Source: Candidatus Methanoperedentaceae archaeon GB37 (GTDB taxonomy: Archaea; Halobacteriota; Methanosarcinia; Methanosarcinales; EX4572-44). From it: a DNA stretch of 64,000 bases. The notes below the pieces were generated by a model that ran no database searches, had not been told where the DNA came from, and saw only the letters and a list, made by a program, of their open reading frames with translations. The translations under genes and the position numbers were made by a program. Below are positions 1 through 7,884 of this stretch, piece after piece (position 1 is the first letter of the stretch; each line of letters begins with the position of its first letter). The stretch spans positions 1,020,258-1,084,257 of the forward strand of contig LR991653.1 of NCBI GenBank assembly GCA_905171695.1, in the 5' to 3' direction.

Positions 1-108
1 AAAGAACTCCTGATCGAACGGGCAAAAGACGTCGAACAACCCCTCCTCCTAAACACCCAAGAACTACCACACCTCCCAGAGAAAAAACAACCAAGACCAC
101 TGGTATGA
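1..108 (+). CDS. C-terminal end of an unidentified protein (partial)
   Basis: An open frame runs from the window edge to a TGA at 106-108 and encodes 35 charged, proline-rich residues. In many archaea the gene before rsmA is a DUF655 protein, so that is one candidate, but the fragment is too short to recognise. It reads toward rsmA with about 190 bases between them, so the two may not share a transcript. Confidence 0.4.
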   Translation, partial: KELLIERAKDVEQPLLLNTQELPHLPEKKQPRPLV

Positions 109-161
109 AAAACATCCCAGAGACCGACCACCAACCCCAAGAGAAGTGGTAGTCTCCCAAT

Positions 162-187
162 TATAGTATTAGACAAAATTTTATTGT
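162..187. repeat. Possible relic of an IS630-type left end
   Basis: The sequence starting TATAGTATTAGACAAAAT closely matches the left end of the IS630-type element at 29251 (TATAGTATCAGACAAAAT). No transposase follows. It lies in the rsmA upstream region, where the AT-rich TATAGTAT could also act as a TATA box, so mobile origin is only a suggestion. Confidence 0.3.
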
Positions 188-294
188 GAGTGTAACGGAG
201 TGTGCTTATTCTAGATCCGATTAAGGAGTGAAGTGGTGTTAAGGGGGAAGTGGCGCATCATTGATATAATACTTGGTTGGAGGGTGTAACTATT

Positions 295-1053
295 ATGGCT
301 AAGGGTGGGCAACACTTTCTGGTGGATCGGCGAGTACTTGCACGCATCGTTGAAGTGGCAGATTTGAATCTTGGTGACGTGGTACTTGAGATCGGTGCTG
401 GAACTGGAAACCTTACAGAAGTGCTTTCAGAGTATGCGGGTAGAGTCATTGCTATTGAAAAAGACCTTTCCCTTGTAAGAGAGCTCAACAATACAGTTGT
501 GAGTGAGAATGTTGATGTCATCCATGCTGATGCGCTCAAGATAGATTTTCCACCGTTCAACAAGGTGGTCTCGAACCTTCCTTATCAGATCTCCTCGCCA
601 GTGACTTTCAAACTCTTCAATTACGAGTTCGACCTTGCGGTCCTTATGTACCAAGACGAGTTTGCAAGACGCATCGTAGCAGAGAGTGGGAGAAAAGAGT
701 ACGGTCGTCTCACGGTTATGGCACAGTACTTTGCAGAGACAAAGCTCCTCTTTAAGGTCCCAAGGGGTGCATTTAAACCGCAACCAGCCGTAAGCTCTGC
801 AGTGGTCAGATTAGAGATGAGAAAGAGACCACGTGGCGCTATCGATGAAGAATTCTTCTCGCGGGTTGTTAGAGCGGCGTTTGCCCATCGCCGAAAGAAA
901 CTCAAGAATACACTCCTTGCAAACCTGCCCGTGGAGAGAGAGGAGTTAGAGAAGCTCTCACCAGAGCTCTTGGAGGTGCGAGCTGAGAACCTGACTCTTG
1001 CAGAGTTTATCGAACTTGCGAACACTCTCTACTCCAGCCGGTATATTCTCTGA
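295..1053 (+). CDS. rsmA: 16S rRNA dimethyladenosine transferase (KsgA/Dim1)
   Basis: The product (252 residues) dimethylates two adjacent adenines in the terminal helix of 16S rRNA during small-subunit maturation. The SAM-binding motif LEIGAGTGNLTEVL lies near residue 35, followed by the acidic AIEKD strand and the catalytic SNLPYQISSP motif (NLPY) near residue 100. The C-terminal region has the basic FAHRRKKLKNTL helix. ATG 295 was chosen because GGAGGGTG sits 9 bases upstream; a TTG at 277 would add six residues but has no site of its own. The 3' end overlaps the convergent gene on the other strand by 47 bases. Length and motifs match the archaeal family closely. Confidence 0.95.
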   Translation: MAKGGQHFLVDRRVLARIVEVADLNLGDVVLEIGAGTGNLTEVLSEYAGRVIAIEKDLSLVRELNNTVVSENVDVIHADALKIDFPPFNKVVSNLPYQISSPVTFKLFNYEFDLAVLMYQDEFARRIVAESGRKEYGRLTVMAQYFAETKLLFKVPRGAFKPQPAVSSAVVRLEMRKRPRGAIDEEFFSRVVRAAFAHRRKKLKNTLLANLPVEREELEKLSPELLEVRAENLTLAEFIELANTLYSSRYIL

Positions 1054-2083
1054 AGAGCAGGTTATTATACTCATAAACGGGTTTGAAGTCCCAGTACTTA
1101 TACATTTCATCCTTTGTTGCATATCTGGTTATTGACTTGCCAGTGCGAGAGATAACACCGCAATCACAGGCAAAAAGAGTATCGTATGCTATGTACTCTA
1201 CCCATGCGTGTCGTTCATTCCTGCACCACCCCATAACCACTTTGGCTGGAATAACCTCTTTCACAAAGCGATTCTCTCGGTCGAGGATGGAGACTTCACC
1301 GCTGAGCAGCATGGAGCATACCGCTGTTGCATAGTCTTCACAATCACCTCTTCTTCCGTTGAAGAGGTAGTAATCTGGATTTGTGTAGTAATCAATTTTA
1401 CCTGGTTGTTGGAGGCTTTTATCTTTGAACTGTACCGAGTCTGAAACGTATTCTCCTTTAAACAGTTTATCGTTCCATGCGAGTACTGTTCCGTCTGTGT
1501 CCACATAGGCGGCAACCTTCTGGTCTTTGTATCTTATCTTTCCATCAGGTGAGACGTATAACTGGTTTGCGTAGTACTTCACCCATTCGTTCTCTGGTAT
1601 GATGTAACTGGTTGGGTCTTTCGGTCTCCAATAATCGGGTTTGGTGTTCATGATGCACTCTCGAAGTGTTGGGGTGTTGTTGGTGTTCTCTGCAACCCTT
1701 TGGGGACTGTTGTTATCGCTCGTTGCATCGAGTTGAGGGGAGTTCATGTAATCCTCGCTCGCTTCGGATCTATAGGTCTTCTCGTTCGTATCTACCGTGC
1801 AGCTTGCAGAGCCGTTCTTGGTGCAGATTCTTGATTTATCTTTACTGCCGCCTCTTTCTTCATGTGACTTGAGGGTGTTCTCTGGTATCTCTGTAGGTTT
1901 GAGGATGTGGAGGATCAGAGTTCTGATATAGTCCCATCTGGTGTGAGAACTGCCTCCATCATGCCACGCGCCGGTCTCGTTGACACGGAGTTTTCCACAG
2001 TCATAGTTCACTGCATTTGCACCATTGCAGTATGCAATAAGCAGGATCAAGAAAACTAAACCAACTATGGTCAGTTTCTTCAT
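1007..2083 (-). CDS. Secreted transglutaminase-like cysteine protein
   Basis: A 358-residue protein with a hydrophobic N-terminal signal segment (MKKLTIVGLVFLILLIAY) followed by a low-complexity Asn/Ser/Glu-rich linker to about residue 140. The C-terminal half has transglutaminase-like fold signatures: GRRGDCEDYATAVCSML supplies the nucleophilic Cys and RHAWVEYIAYD the His, with a nearby Asp. Archaeal secreted members are mostly uncharacterised; protease or cross-linking activity is possible. It is expected outside the cell or membrane-anchored. The last 47 bases overlap the 3' end of rsmA in antisense orientation. It diverges from the gene at 2299, and the two may share the palindromic promoter region at 2195-2221. 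Confidence 0.75.
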   Translation of the reverse strand: MKKLTIVGLVFLILLIAYCNGANAVNYDCGKLRVNETGAWHDGGSSHTRWDYIRTLILHILKPTEIPENTLKSHEERGGSKDKSRICTKNGSASCTVDTNEKTYRSEASEDYMNSPQLDATSDNNSPQRVAENTNNTPTLRECIMNTKPDYWRPKDPTSYIIPENEWVKYYANQLYVSPDGKIRYKDQKVAAYVDTDGTVLAWNDKLFKGEYVSDSVQFKDKSLQQPGKIDYYTNPDYYLFNGRRGDCEDYATAVCSMLLSGEVSILDRENRFVKEVIPAKVVMGWCRNERHAWVEYIAYDTLFACDCGVISRTGKSITRYATKDEMYKYWDFKPVYEYNNLLFREYTGWSRECSQVR

Positions 2084-2194
2084 TTAACTCTCCTTTCTCT
2101 CAGTTTAAAAGAGAATTTCAATCTATTTTGGTTTTTTAGAAATCCTCTATAAGAGATATTGTGGCATCTCTACTTAACTTTTACTATTTTTTAA

Positions 2195-2221
2195 CTGAGT
2201 GTTATAATTATACTCACTCAG
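2195..2221. promoter_or_regulatory. 27-bp dyad with a central TATAATTATA between divergent genes
   Basis: CTGAGTG and CACTCAG form perfect 7-bp arms around a core containing the palindrome TATAATTATA. The site lies between the divergent transglutaminase-like gene and the flippase-like gene. The core could serve as a TATA box in both directions, with the arms as an operator. There is no run of T suggesting a terminator. Confidence 0.45.
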
Positions 2222-2298
2222 GATAAAACCAAAAACACCATCACAGAACTTTTGAAAAATCTACCCTTTTTAAACCAACAGGTTGATCTAAGAGACCT

Positions 2299-3336
2299 GT
2301 GTTACCCAATTTTCAGAGGATGAAGATCAATAAGCGAAAGCTTGCAGTGCCTCTTCTGATAGGTCTCGGGGTCTTCGGGCTATTCACACACGCAATCGGA
2401 CTTGAAGAGCTCAGAGCCTTGCTCAGCAGCGTCGATCTGGCACTGGTACTGCTTGCCATTCTCTTTGACATCGGAACCATCATCCTATTCACGCTCTCAT
2501 GGCGTGTTTTGATCGCAGAGAAACCCGGTCTTCCCCGCCTCTTCCAGATCTACCTGGTAGGCATTCTTGTGAACAACATAACTCCGAGTCTCGGCGCAGG
2601 TGGCGAGCCTGTTAAGGCGCTCCTCCTTGGAAATGCCACTGAGACGAGTAGTTCGGCTTGCTTTGCCACAATCATCACACAACGGGTGCTGAACATGATC
2701 CCCTTTATTCTCGTTGCACTGATCGGACTGCTCTTCCTATTCTTTTATAAAAATCTCAGTTTCTGGGAGGTTCTGGCAATGCTCTTCATCTTAGGAATCA
2801 TCATAACAGCCCTCCTCCTATTCATCTATCTCTACCTGCGAAAAGAGAAGCTTGAAGAGCTCACACACAACATCATCAAAAGAGTTACACCACTGATCCG
2901 GATATTCAAAAGAGAGTTCAGCTACGAGGAATACATTCACACAATCGACAACTCCATAGAGATCTTCCACAACGAGCTGAAAAGACTCTCAAAGAAGAAT
3001 GGAAGACTCGCACTGGCATTGATATGCTCCCTCATCGGCTGGATACTCAATGTAGCAACAGCATACGCCGTATTTCTCGCACTCAACTACAATATCAACC
3101 CAGGAATCCTGATGATAACCTACACAATCGCCATGATAATCGGAATGATACCACTATTCCTCCCAGGAGGAGTAGGACAGGTAGACAGTATAATGGCACT
3201 GCTCTACATCTCAACAGGTGTGCCAAAAGAGATCGCACTCTTATCAACCCTCCTCTACCGACTCATCTCCTACTGGTTCAACACCCTCCTAGGAATACTC
3301 GCAGCACTCACAGAACATATAACAATCAACAGATAA
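2299..3336 (+). CDS. UPF0104 / LPG-synthase-like integral membrane protein
   Basis: A 345-residue polytopic membrane protein with about eight hydrophobic segments. It belongs to the flippase-like (lysylphosphatidylglycerol synthase TM region, AglD-like) family, judged from NNITPSLGAGGEPVKALLL (residues 92-110), the ITQRVLN stretch and the late LFLPGGVGQVDS motif. Archaeal members are thought to act in lipid-linked sugar or polar lipid metabolism; no specific substrate can be read here. The start is ambiguous: GTG at 2299 or ATG at 2320, the latter only one base after an AGAGG. The gene stands alone, divergent from the secreted protein upstream and 68 bases before the next gene. Confidence 0.75.
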   Translation: MLPNFQRMKINKRKLAVPLLIGLGVFGLFTHAIGLEELRALLSSVDLALVLLAILFDIGTIILFTLSWRVLIAEKPGLPRLFQIYLVGILVNNITPSLGAGGEPVKALLLGNATETSSSACFATIITQRVLNMIPFILVALIGLLFLFFYKNLSFWEVLAMLFILGIIITALLLFIYLYLRKEKLEELTHNIIKRVTPLIRIFKREFSYEEYIHTIDNSIEIFHNELKRLSKKNGRLALALICSLIGWILNVATAYAVFLALNYNINPGILMITYTIAMIIGMIPLFLPGGVGQVDSIMALLYISTGVPKEIALLSTLLYRLISYWFNTLLGILAALTEHITINR

Positions 3337-3404
3337 AACCGATCTCCTCGAACACTCCCCTCAGCATACACTTCTCTTTGTGCAAAGTTTAATAAAACAG
3401 GAAT

Positions 3405-3665
3405 GTGTTTTATGTGTCGATGTTCTTCGAGTATGGAACGCTCGTTATTATAATTGCGGCAGTTGTAGTAGCCTACCTCCTTCTAAAGGTGGTTAAGCAC
3501 TTCATTGTGAATACGATAATTGGACTTCTGATACTATTTGCTGGAAACTTCTTTCTGGGACTCAACATCACCTACACGTGGATCGTCCTTGCCATCTGTG
3601 CGATCGGTGGGATAGCAGGCGCAGTACTTATAATACTGCTCCACCACCTAGGTCTCGCTTTTTAA
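3405..3665 (+). CDS. BofA-family small membrane protein
   Basis: An 86-residue protein with three hydrophobic helices. The sequence VVKHFIVNTIIGLLILF and the glycine-rich end CAIGGIAGAVLIILLHHLG fit the archaeal branch of the pro-sigmaK processing inhibitor BofA family. In Bacillus BofA regulates an intramembrane protease; archaea have no sigmaK, so the role here is unknown. GTG 3405 follows ACAGGAAT; an ATG at 3420 is the alternative. UMP kinase starts 13 bases after its stop, suggesting co-transcription. Confidence 0.7.
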   Translation: MFYVSMFFEYGTLVIIIAAVVVAYLLLKVVKHFIVNTIIGLLILFAGNFFLGLNITYTWIVLAICAIGGIAGAVLIILLHHLGLAF

Positions 3666-3678
3666 GTTCGGGGAAAGA

Positions 3679-4362
3679 ATGACTCTTGTGATATCCATCG
3701 GTGGCTCAGTGCTTGTAGGAGATCTCGACCACGAGAGAGTACTGGCGTACGCAAAGGTGATAAAAAAGTTAGCATCACAAGAGAAGGTGTTCATCGTAAC
3801 AGGTGGCGGGAAGGTTGCTCGAAAGTATATCAACGTCGCACGAAGGTTTGGAGCAAGCGAAGTGGCATGCGATTTTATCGGAATCGAGGTCACGCGCCTC
3901 AACGCAAGCCTTCTTGTCGCAGCGATCGGAAGCCTCGCACTTCCCGTATACCCAGAAGTGCCAACCAACTACCGAGAAGCTGAGAATGCCGCATCATCAT
4001 CACGTGTGGTTGTGATGGGCGGTGTTGCCCCTGGACAGACAACCGACGCCGTTTCAGCAATCCTCGCCGAGTACGTTCGCGCCGAGAAGCTTCTCATTGC
4101 AACCTCTGTCGATGGAGTCTACACAGCAGATCCAAGAACCAATCCTAACGCAAGAAAGCTCTCGAGATTGACACCTGAAGAGCTCGTTGAGATTGTAATG
4201 AAAATCAGCATGGGTGCAGGCACCAACTCTCCAGTCGATCCACTGGCCGCAAAGATCATCGAACGCTGCAGGATTCATACACTCGTCTTTGATGGAACGC
4301 ATCCTGAAAATATCCTCAGTGCAATCAAAGGAGAACATATCGGAACAGAAATAATACCCTGA
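3679..4362 (+). CDS. pyrH: Uridylate kinase, archaeal type
   Basis: A 227-residue amino-acid-kinase-fold protein that phosphorylates UMP to UDP in pyrimidine nucleotide synthesis. Visible family features are the N-terminal SIGGSVL phosphate loop, VTGGGKVARKYI near residue 40, and ATSVDGVYTADPRTNP near residue 142, which binds nucleotide in archaeal PyrH. The length matches the short archaeal form, which lacks the bacterial GTP-regulated extensions. ATG 3679 follows GGGGAAAG. The gene closes a short run with the BofA-like gene; the DNA beyond 4454 is mobile-element material. Confidence 0.93.
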   Translation: MTLVISIGGSVLVGDLDHERVLAYAKVIKKLASQEKVFIVTGGGKVARKYINVARRFGASEVACDFIGIEVTRLNASLLVAAIGSLALPVYPEVPTNYREAENAASSSRVVVMGGVAPGQTTDAVSAILAEYVRAEKLLIATSVDGVYTADPRTNPNARKLSRLTPEELVEIVMKISMGAGTNSPVDPLAAKIIERCRIHTLVFDGTHPENILSAIKGEHIGTEIIP

Positions 4363-4453
4363 AAACCAGTAAAAGGATGACTATACTCTCTTCGCTCTCC
4401 TCTCTCTTTCCATGATCACTTCTGTCATGGCTTCTCTCATGAATACAAACTAT

Positions 4454-5578
4454 ATTAGGGTCTCTTTTTTTCCAGTTTCTCTGTAAAATTAAATGACCAT
4501 TGGGATGGTTCATTATAGAAATTAAAGAATTCGAGTAAAGTGTATATTAGTATTAGAGTTTTCTTCTCTTGATTTTTTCAATAAATCTTTCCATGTTTAT
4601 TCTATTCTTCAAGTAGAACTGACAGAACAATTGTGTAGTATAGAATTTTCGGTAATAGAGATGCGAGTCTTTCAAACTGAAGATTGCCTTATGCTATTTT
4701 GAAGAAAGATTCTATTCTGCTTCTTGTTTCAGTGAATTCTTCGTATTTGTTAATCCCTTCCACTGTTTGTTTTATTGCGTAACTGAAATCTTTAAGTAAG
4801 CTTGATAGATTCTTGTTGTATTTGCTGTCAAGCCAGAATAAGTTTGCTGGATGATTTTCAATTCTCTTTTTAAGCTTTTTTACATCTATGTTACTTTTCA
4901 CTTTTATTAGAGGAATTGTTCTGCAGTTAAGAGGTAACAGAATATTATTGTAGGCTAAGAATCCAGCATCAGCCATGATAACCTTTATTTTCCCATTTTG
5001 AGTTTCCAGATTTGATATTACTATCTCTTCCCAGATTTCCTTCTTTGGTTCGTTCTTCAACAACCGAGAAATTCGTGAGATTTATCAGAGTGTGCAGACA
5101 ATATAGCCGACTTCAGAACCTCTAAGAGAATCATGGCAGAATTCTGCATCAAAAAATCCATCCTTTATCATCTTCTTCCCTTTCCTCAGCCTGTTTAAAT
5201 CCACTGTTACAACTGTGGTCTCCAGCCCATAGTTTTCGTCTGCTTTTTCTTTAACATTCCTTTTTATTATATTGTCTATCCTTACTTTTGTCCTGTGTGA
5301 TTTCTTCCTGAAATCTTCTCAATCTTAGAATGATTTAAGCACCTTTAAGCTTTAAAAAGTCTTTCAACTCCCTGTGGTCTCTCAGAAATGCGTAAAAGAG
5401 AATCGGAGAGAACCCAAAGAAGAACCTCATAATCTCAACAATATAATATTCTATGATATAGTCGTCACACTCGTCACACGTCTCTTTCGTCTTGAACATC
5501 CCTCTTGCTCTCTCCACAACAACCTCAGCAAACTCTAAAGCTACAAACCAAAATTCATCTTCTTCCATCTCTCCACTG
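4454..5578. repeat. Left arm of a 1.1-kb inverted repeat
   Basis: This arm is the reverse complement of 5790-6914: every compared position pair sums to 11368 without indels. Both arms encode the same 124-residue transposase fragment. The few differences found are at the outer end (for example 4462, 4483 and 4486); the inner end stops sharply at 5578. The arm is a decayed DDE insertion sequence. Confidence 0.9.
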
Positions 5579-5595
5579 TTTAGGGTCTCTTTCAT
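4689..5595 (-). pseudogene. Decayed DDE transposase, left copy
   Basis: Read on the minus strand, an N-terminal fragment (5595-5335, containing FFFGFSPILFYAFLRDHREL) is followed by frameshifted coding sequence and then a 124-residue C-terminal fragment (5063-4689) with VIMADAGFLAYNNILLPL and ETRSRIESFFKIA. The Asp and Glu in these two motifs fit the DDE catalytic residues of an IS4-like transposase; family assignment is tentative. Frameshifts and stops between the pieces are shared with the right copy, so decay preceded the duplication or the arms are kept alike by gene conversion. Confidence 0.7.
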
Positions 5596-5789
5596 CTGAA
5601 TCCATAATAAGTTTAGATAAGCGCTAAAACATCTCCATATTTTTATCTCTAATTTCCAGCAAAGTGTGATTCAAAAATAACAAGGGAAACTCCTTAAATC
5701 AAGAATTAAGTGTTAAAAATAGAAAAATTTAAAAACAGACTTATCTAATTAGTTTTCATGATTTTGAGAAGTGTGGTGGAGAGGATCAG
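5579..5789. other. 211-bp spacer between the palindrome arms
   Basis: This AT-rich segment is not palindromic itself. It contains ATTTAAAAACAGACTTATC near 5730, a possible promoter, and the first codons of the right-hand open frame starting at ATG 5758. No gene or IS end is evident. Confidence 0.5.
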
Positions 5790-6679
5790 CAGTGGAGAGA
5801 TGGAAGAAGATGAATTTTGGTTTGTAGCTTTAGAGTTTGCTGAGGTTGTTGTGGAGAGAGCAAGAGGGATGTTCAAGACGAAAGAGACGTGTGACGAGTG
5901 TGACGACTATATCATAGAATATTATATTGTTGAGATTATGAGGTTCTTCTTTGGGTTCTCTCCGATTCTCTTTTACGCATTTCTGAGAGACCACAGGGAG
6001 TTGAAAGACTTTTTAAAGCTTAAAGGTGCTTAAATCATTCTAAGATTGAGAAGATTTCAGGAAGAAATCACACAGGACAAAAGTAAGGATAGACAATATA
6101 ATAAAAAGGAATGTTAAAGAAAAAGCAGACGAAAACTATGGGCTGGAGACCACAGTTGTAACAGTGGATTTAAACAGGCTGAGGAAAGGGAAGAAGATGA
6201 TAAAGGATGGATTTTTTGATGCAGAATTCTGCCATGATTCTCTTAGAGGTTCTGAAGTCGGCTATATTGTCTGCACACTCTGATAAATCTCACGAATTTC
6301 TCGGTTGTTGAAGAACGAACCAAAGAAGGAAATCTGGGAAGAGATAGTAATATCAAATCTGGAAACTCAAAATGGGAAAATAAAGGTTATCATGGCTGAT
6401 GCTGGATTCTTAGCCTACAATAATATTCTGTTACCTCTTAACTGCAGAACAATTCCTCTAATAAAAGTGAAAAGTAACATAGATGTAAAAAAGCTTAAAA
6501 AGAGAATTGAAAATCATCCAGCAAACTTATTCTGGCTTGACAGCAAATACAACAAGAATCTATCAAGCTTACTTAAAGATTTCAGTTACGCAATAAAACA
6601 AACAGTGGAAGGGATTAACAAATACGAAGAATTCACTGAAACAAGAAGCAGAATAGAATCTTTCTTCAAAATAGCATAA
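5758..6679 (+). pseudogene. Decayed DDE transposase, right copy
   Basis: The mirror copy of 4689-5595. The N-terminal piece starts at ATG 5758 with ten spacer-encoded residues, then is identical to the left copy from SGEMEEDEFWF onward. The C-terminal piece (6305-6679) is identical in protein to the left one. Between them the reading frame shifts, passing through the region encoding LRKGKKMIKDGFFDAEF, and stops TGA and TAA occur near 6280. Sequence after 6679 (TFSLKDSHLYYRKF in another frame) is probably the lost C-terminus. Confidence 0.7.
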
Positions 6680-6914
6680 GGCAATCTTCAGTTTGAAAGA
6701 CTCGCATCTCTATTACCGAAAATTCTATACTACACAATTGTTCTGTCAGTTCTACTTGAAGAATAGAATAAACATGGAAAGATTTATTGAAAAAATCAAG
6801 AGAAGAAAACTCTAATACTAATATACACTTTACTCGAATTCTTTAATTTCTATAATGAACCATCCCAATGGTCATTTAATTCTATAGAGAAACTGGAAAA
6901 AAAGAAACCCTAAA
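5790..6914. repeat. Right arm of a 1.1-kb inverted repeat
   Basis: Reverse complement of 4454-5578. Its outer end abuts an IS630-type 3' end at about 6915, so the palindrome edge coincides with another mobile element. Confidence 0.9.
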
Positions 6915-7040
6915 ACCTTAGACGAACTTAAAAAGTCATCTCGAGCAGATTTTATGAGCTAACACAGAGAATAAGCTTTGCAGAAAAGTGGATAGAAAAG
7001 TTCTTAAACTATGGTTAAGTGAGTTATGTTAGATACTATA
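6915..7040 (+). mobile_element. Solo 3' end of an IS630-type element
   Basis: This matches the last 120 bases of the element at 29251-30328, including the end of the transposase frame (TCATCTCGAGCAGATTTTAT) and the terminal GTTAGATACTATA. It carries no transposase core. It joins directly to the C-terminal side of the IS5-like pseudogene, so it probably inserted into that gene. Confidence 0.75.
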
Positions 7041-7080
7041 ATTTGAAACCAGCGTAGGGTTGCTGTTCTCTTTTTAGTTC

Positions 7081-7131
7081 ATGTTACAGATTGTAGATCT
7101 GTAACTTCTGTTAACTTGCAGAGTTAACATG
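7081..7131. repeat. Double-hairpin insert, 51 bp
   Basis: Two adjacent perfect stem-loops: GTTACAGAT / ATCTGTAAC with loop TGTAG (7083-7105), and GTTAACT / AGTTAAC with loop TGCAG (7110-7128). ATGTT occurs at both edges (7081-7085 and 7132-7136), a possible 5-bp target duplication. Removing 51 bp restores the GT-x-TKK reading frame of the IS5 transposase. Confidence 0.6.
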
Positions 7132-7153
7132 ATGTTCCTTCTCTCCTCTTCGT

Positions 7154-7198
7154 GGCTGATTATTCCATAATCAGCCCTTGGTTACAGAGTAATCAAGG
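7154..7198. repeat. Double-hairpin insert, 45 bp
   Basis: Stems GGCTGATTA / TAATCAGCC with loop TTCCA, then CTTGGTTAC / GTAATCAAG with loop AGA (one G-T pair). It lies in the same transposase as the insert at 7081. In the transposase frame it carries TGA and TAA, yet its length keeps frame. Confidence 0.6.
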
Positions 7199-7884
7199 TT
7201 TCCCGTCACCTCTTTCTTCTGCTTTAGCATGACCCCCCGGGGGATCGGCAGTGATAAGAGTTGCATCTTGGATGACCCCTCTTTTTCTTTACTCTTAAGC
7301 CTTTAGCTTTGATCTGTCTCTGCAACTCCTTCTATATTATTTCTTGTCTTTTCCCGTTCTGATCATTCTTTCTTTGAATTTCCACACAGTTGAATAATCT
7401 GGAATACTTTCAGGAAAACCAAGGAACTTGCGGAAAGATATATTCTGTCAGCAATCTGCCTTTCAATTTCTGGATCTGATAAACCATACCACTACTGTAA
7501 GATGAGAATTTTCATCATAACAACTTCACCTATCTTCGGTCTTCCTCCCTTTTTCTGTAATGTTTCTCTACATTCCCGCAACAACTGGTCTGAATACTTC
7601 CCAATCAATCAGAGTGAATCTATTTCTACAAGCCTATCACCAAGTTTTTTCACCCTTTCCATATTCTTCATTCAACGAATAATCGATTAAATACTTCATA
7701 CACATTTTATGCTGAAAAAATAGTTAATAAAGGTTTCTGCTTTAATTAAGAAGATGTTTATTGATTTGATGAGGTCTGGAGGTAAGTGAGTTTTTCAAAG
7801 TTCTCGTTAGGTTTATAACCTCTCACTTTCAAGAGGTGGTGCGACAGAAAGTAGAGAGAAATAACGAGAAGGGGTGTTCATGAG

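Larger units (their letters stand above)
7041..7671 (-). pseudogene. Broken IS5-family transposase with two double-hairpin inserts
   Basis: Starting at ATG 7671 the minus strand reads MKNMERVKKLGDRLVEIDSL, then after frameshifts the IS5 signatures KILILQ-WYGLSDPEIERQI, FLGFPESIPDYSTVWKFKER and VIQDATLITADPPGGHAKAEE. There are several frameshifts and stops. The product would be the N-terminal half of a DDE transposase; the C-terminal half is missing, cut by the IS630-type end at 7040. Two short double-hairpin sequences (7154-7198 and 7081-7131) interrupt the stretch that normally reads GDGK-TRR-...-GTWTKK. Confidence 0.75.

Noticed and set aside
4400..4425. Weak hairpin CCATGA...TCATGG after pyrH as another hairpin insert
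   Set aside because: The stem is only 6 bp, there is no second hairpin and it is not within a transposase.
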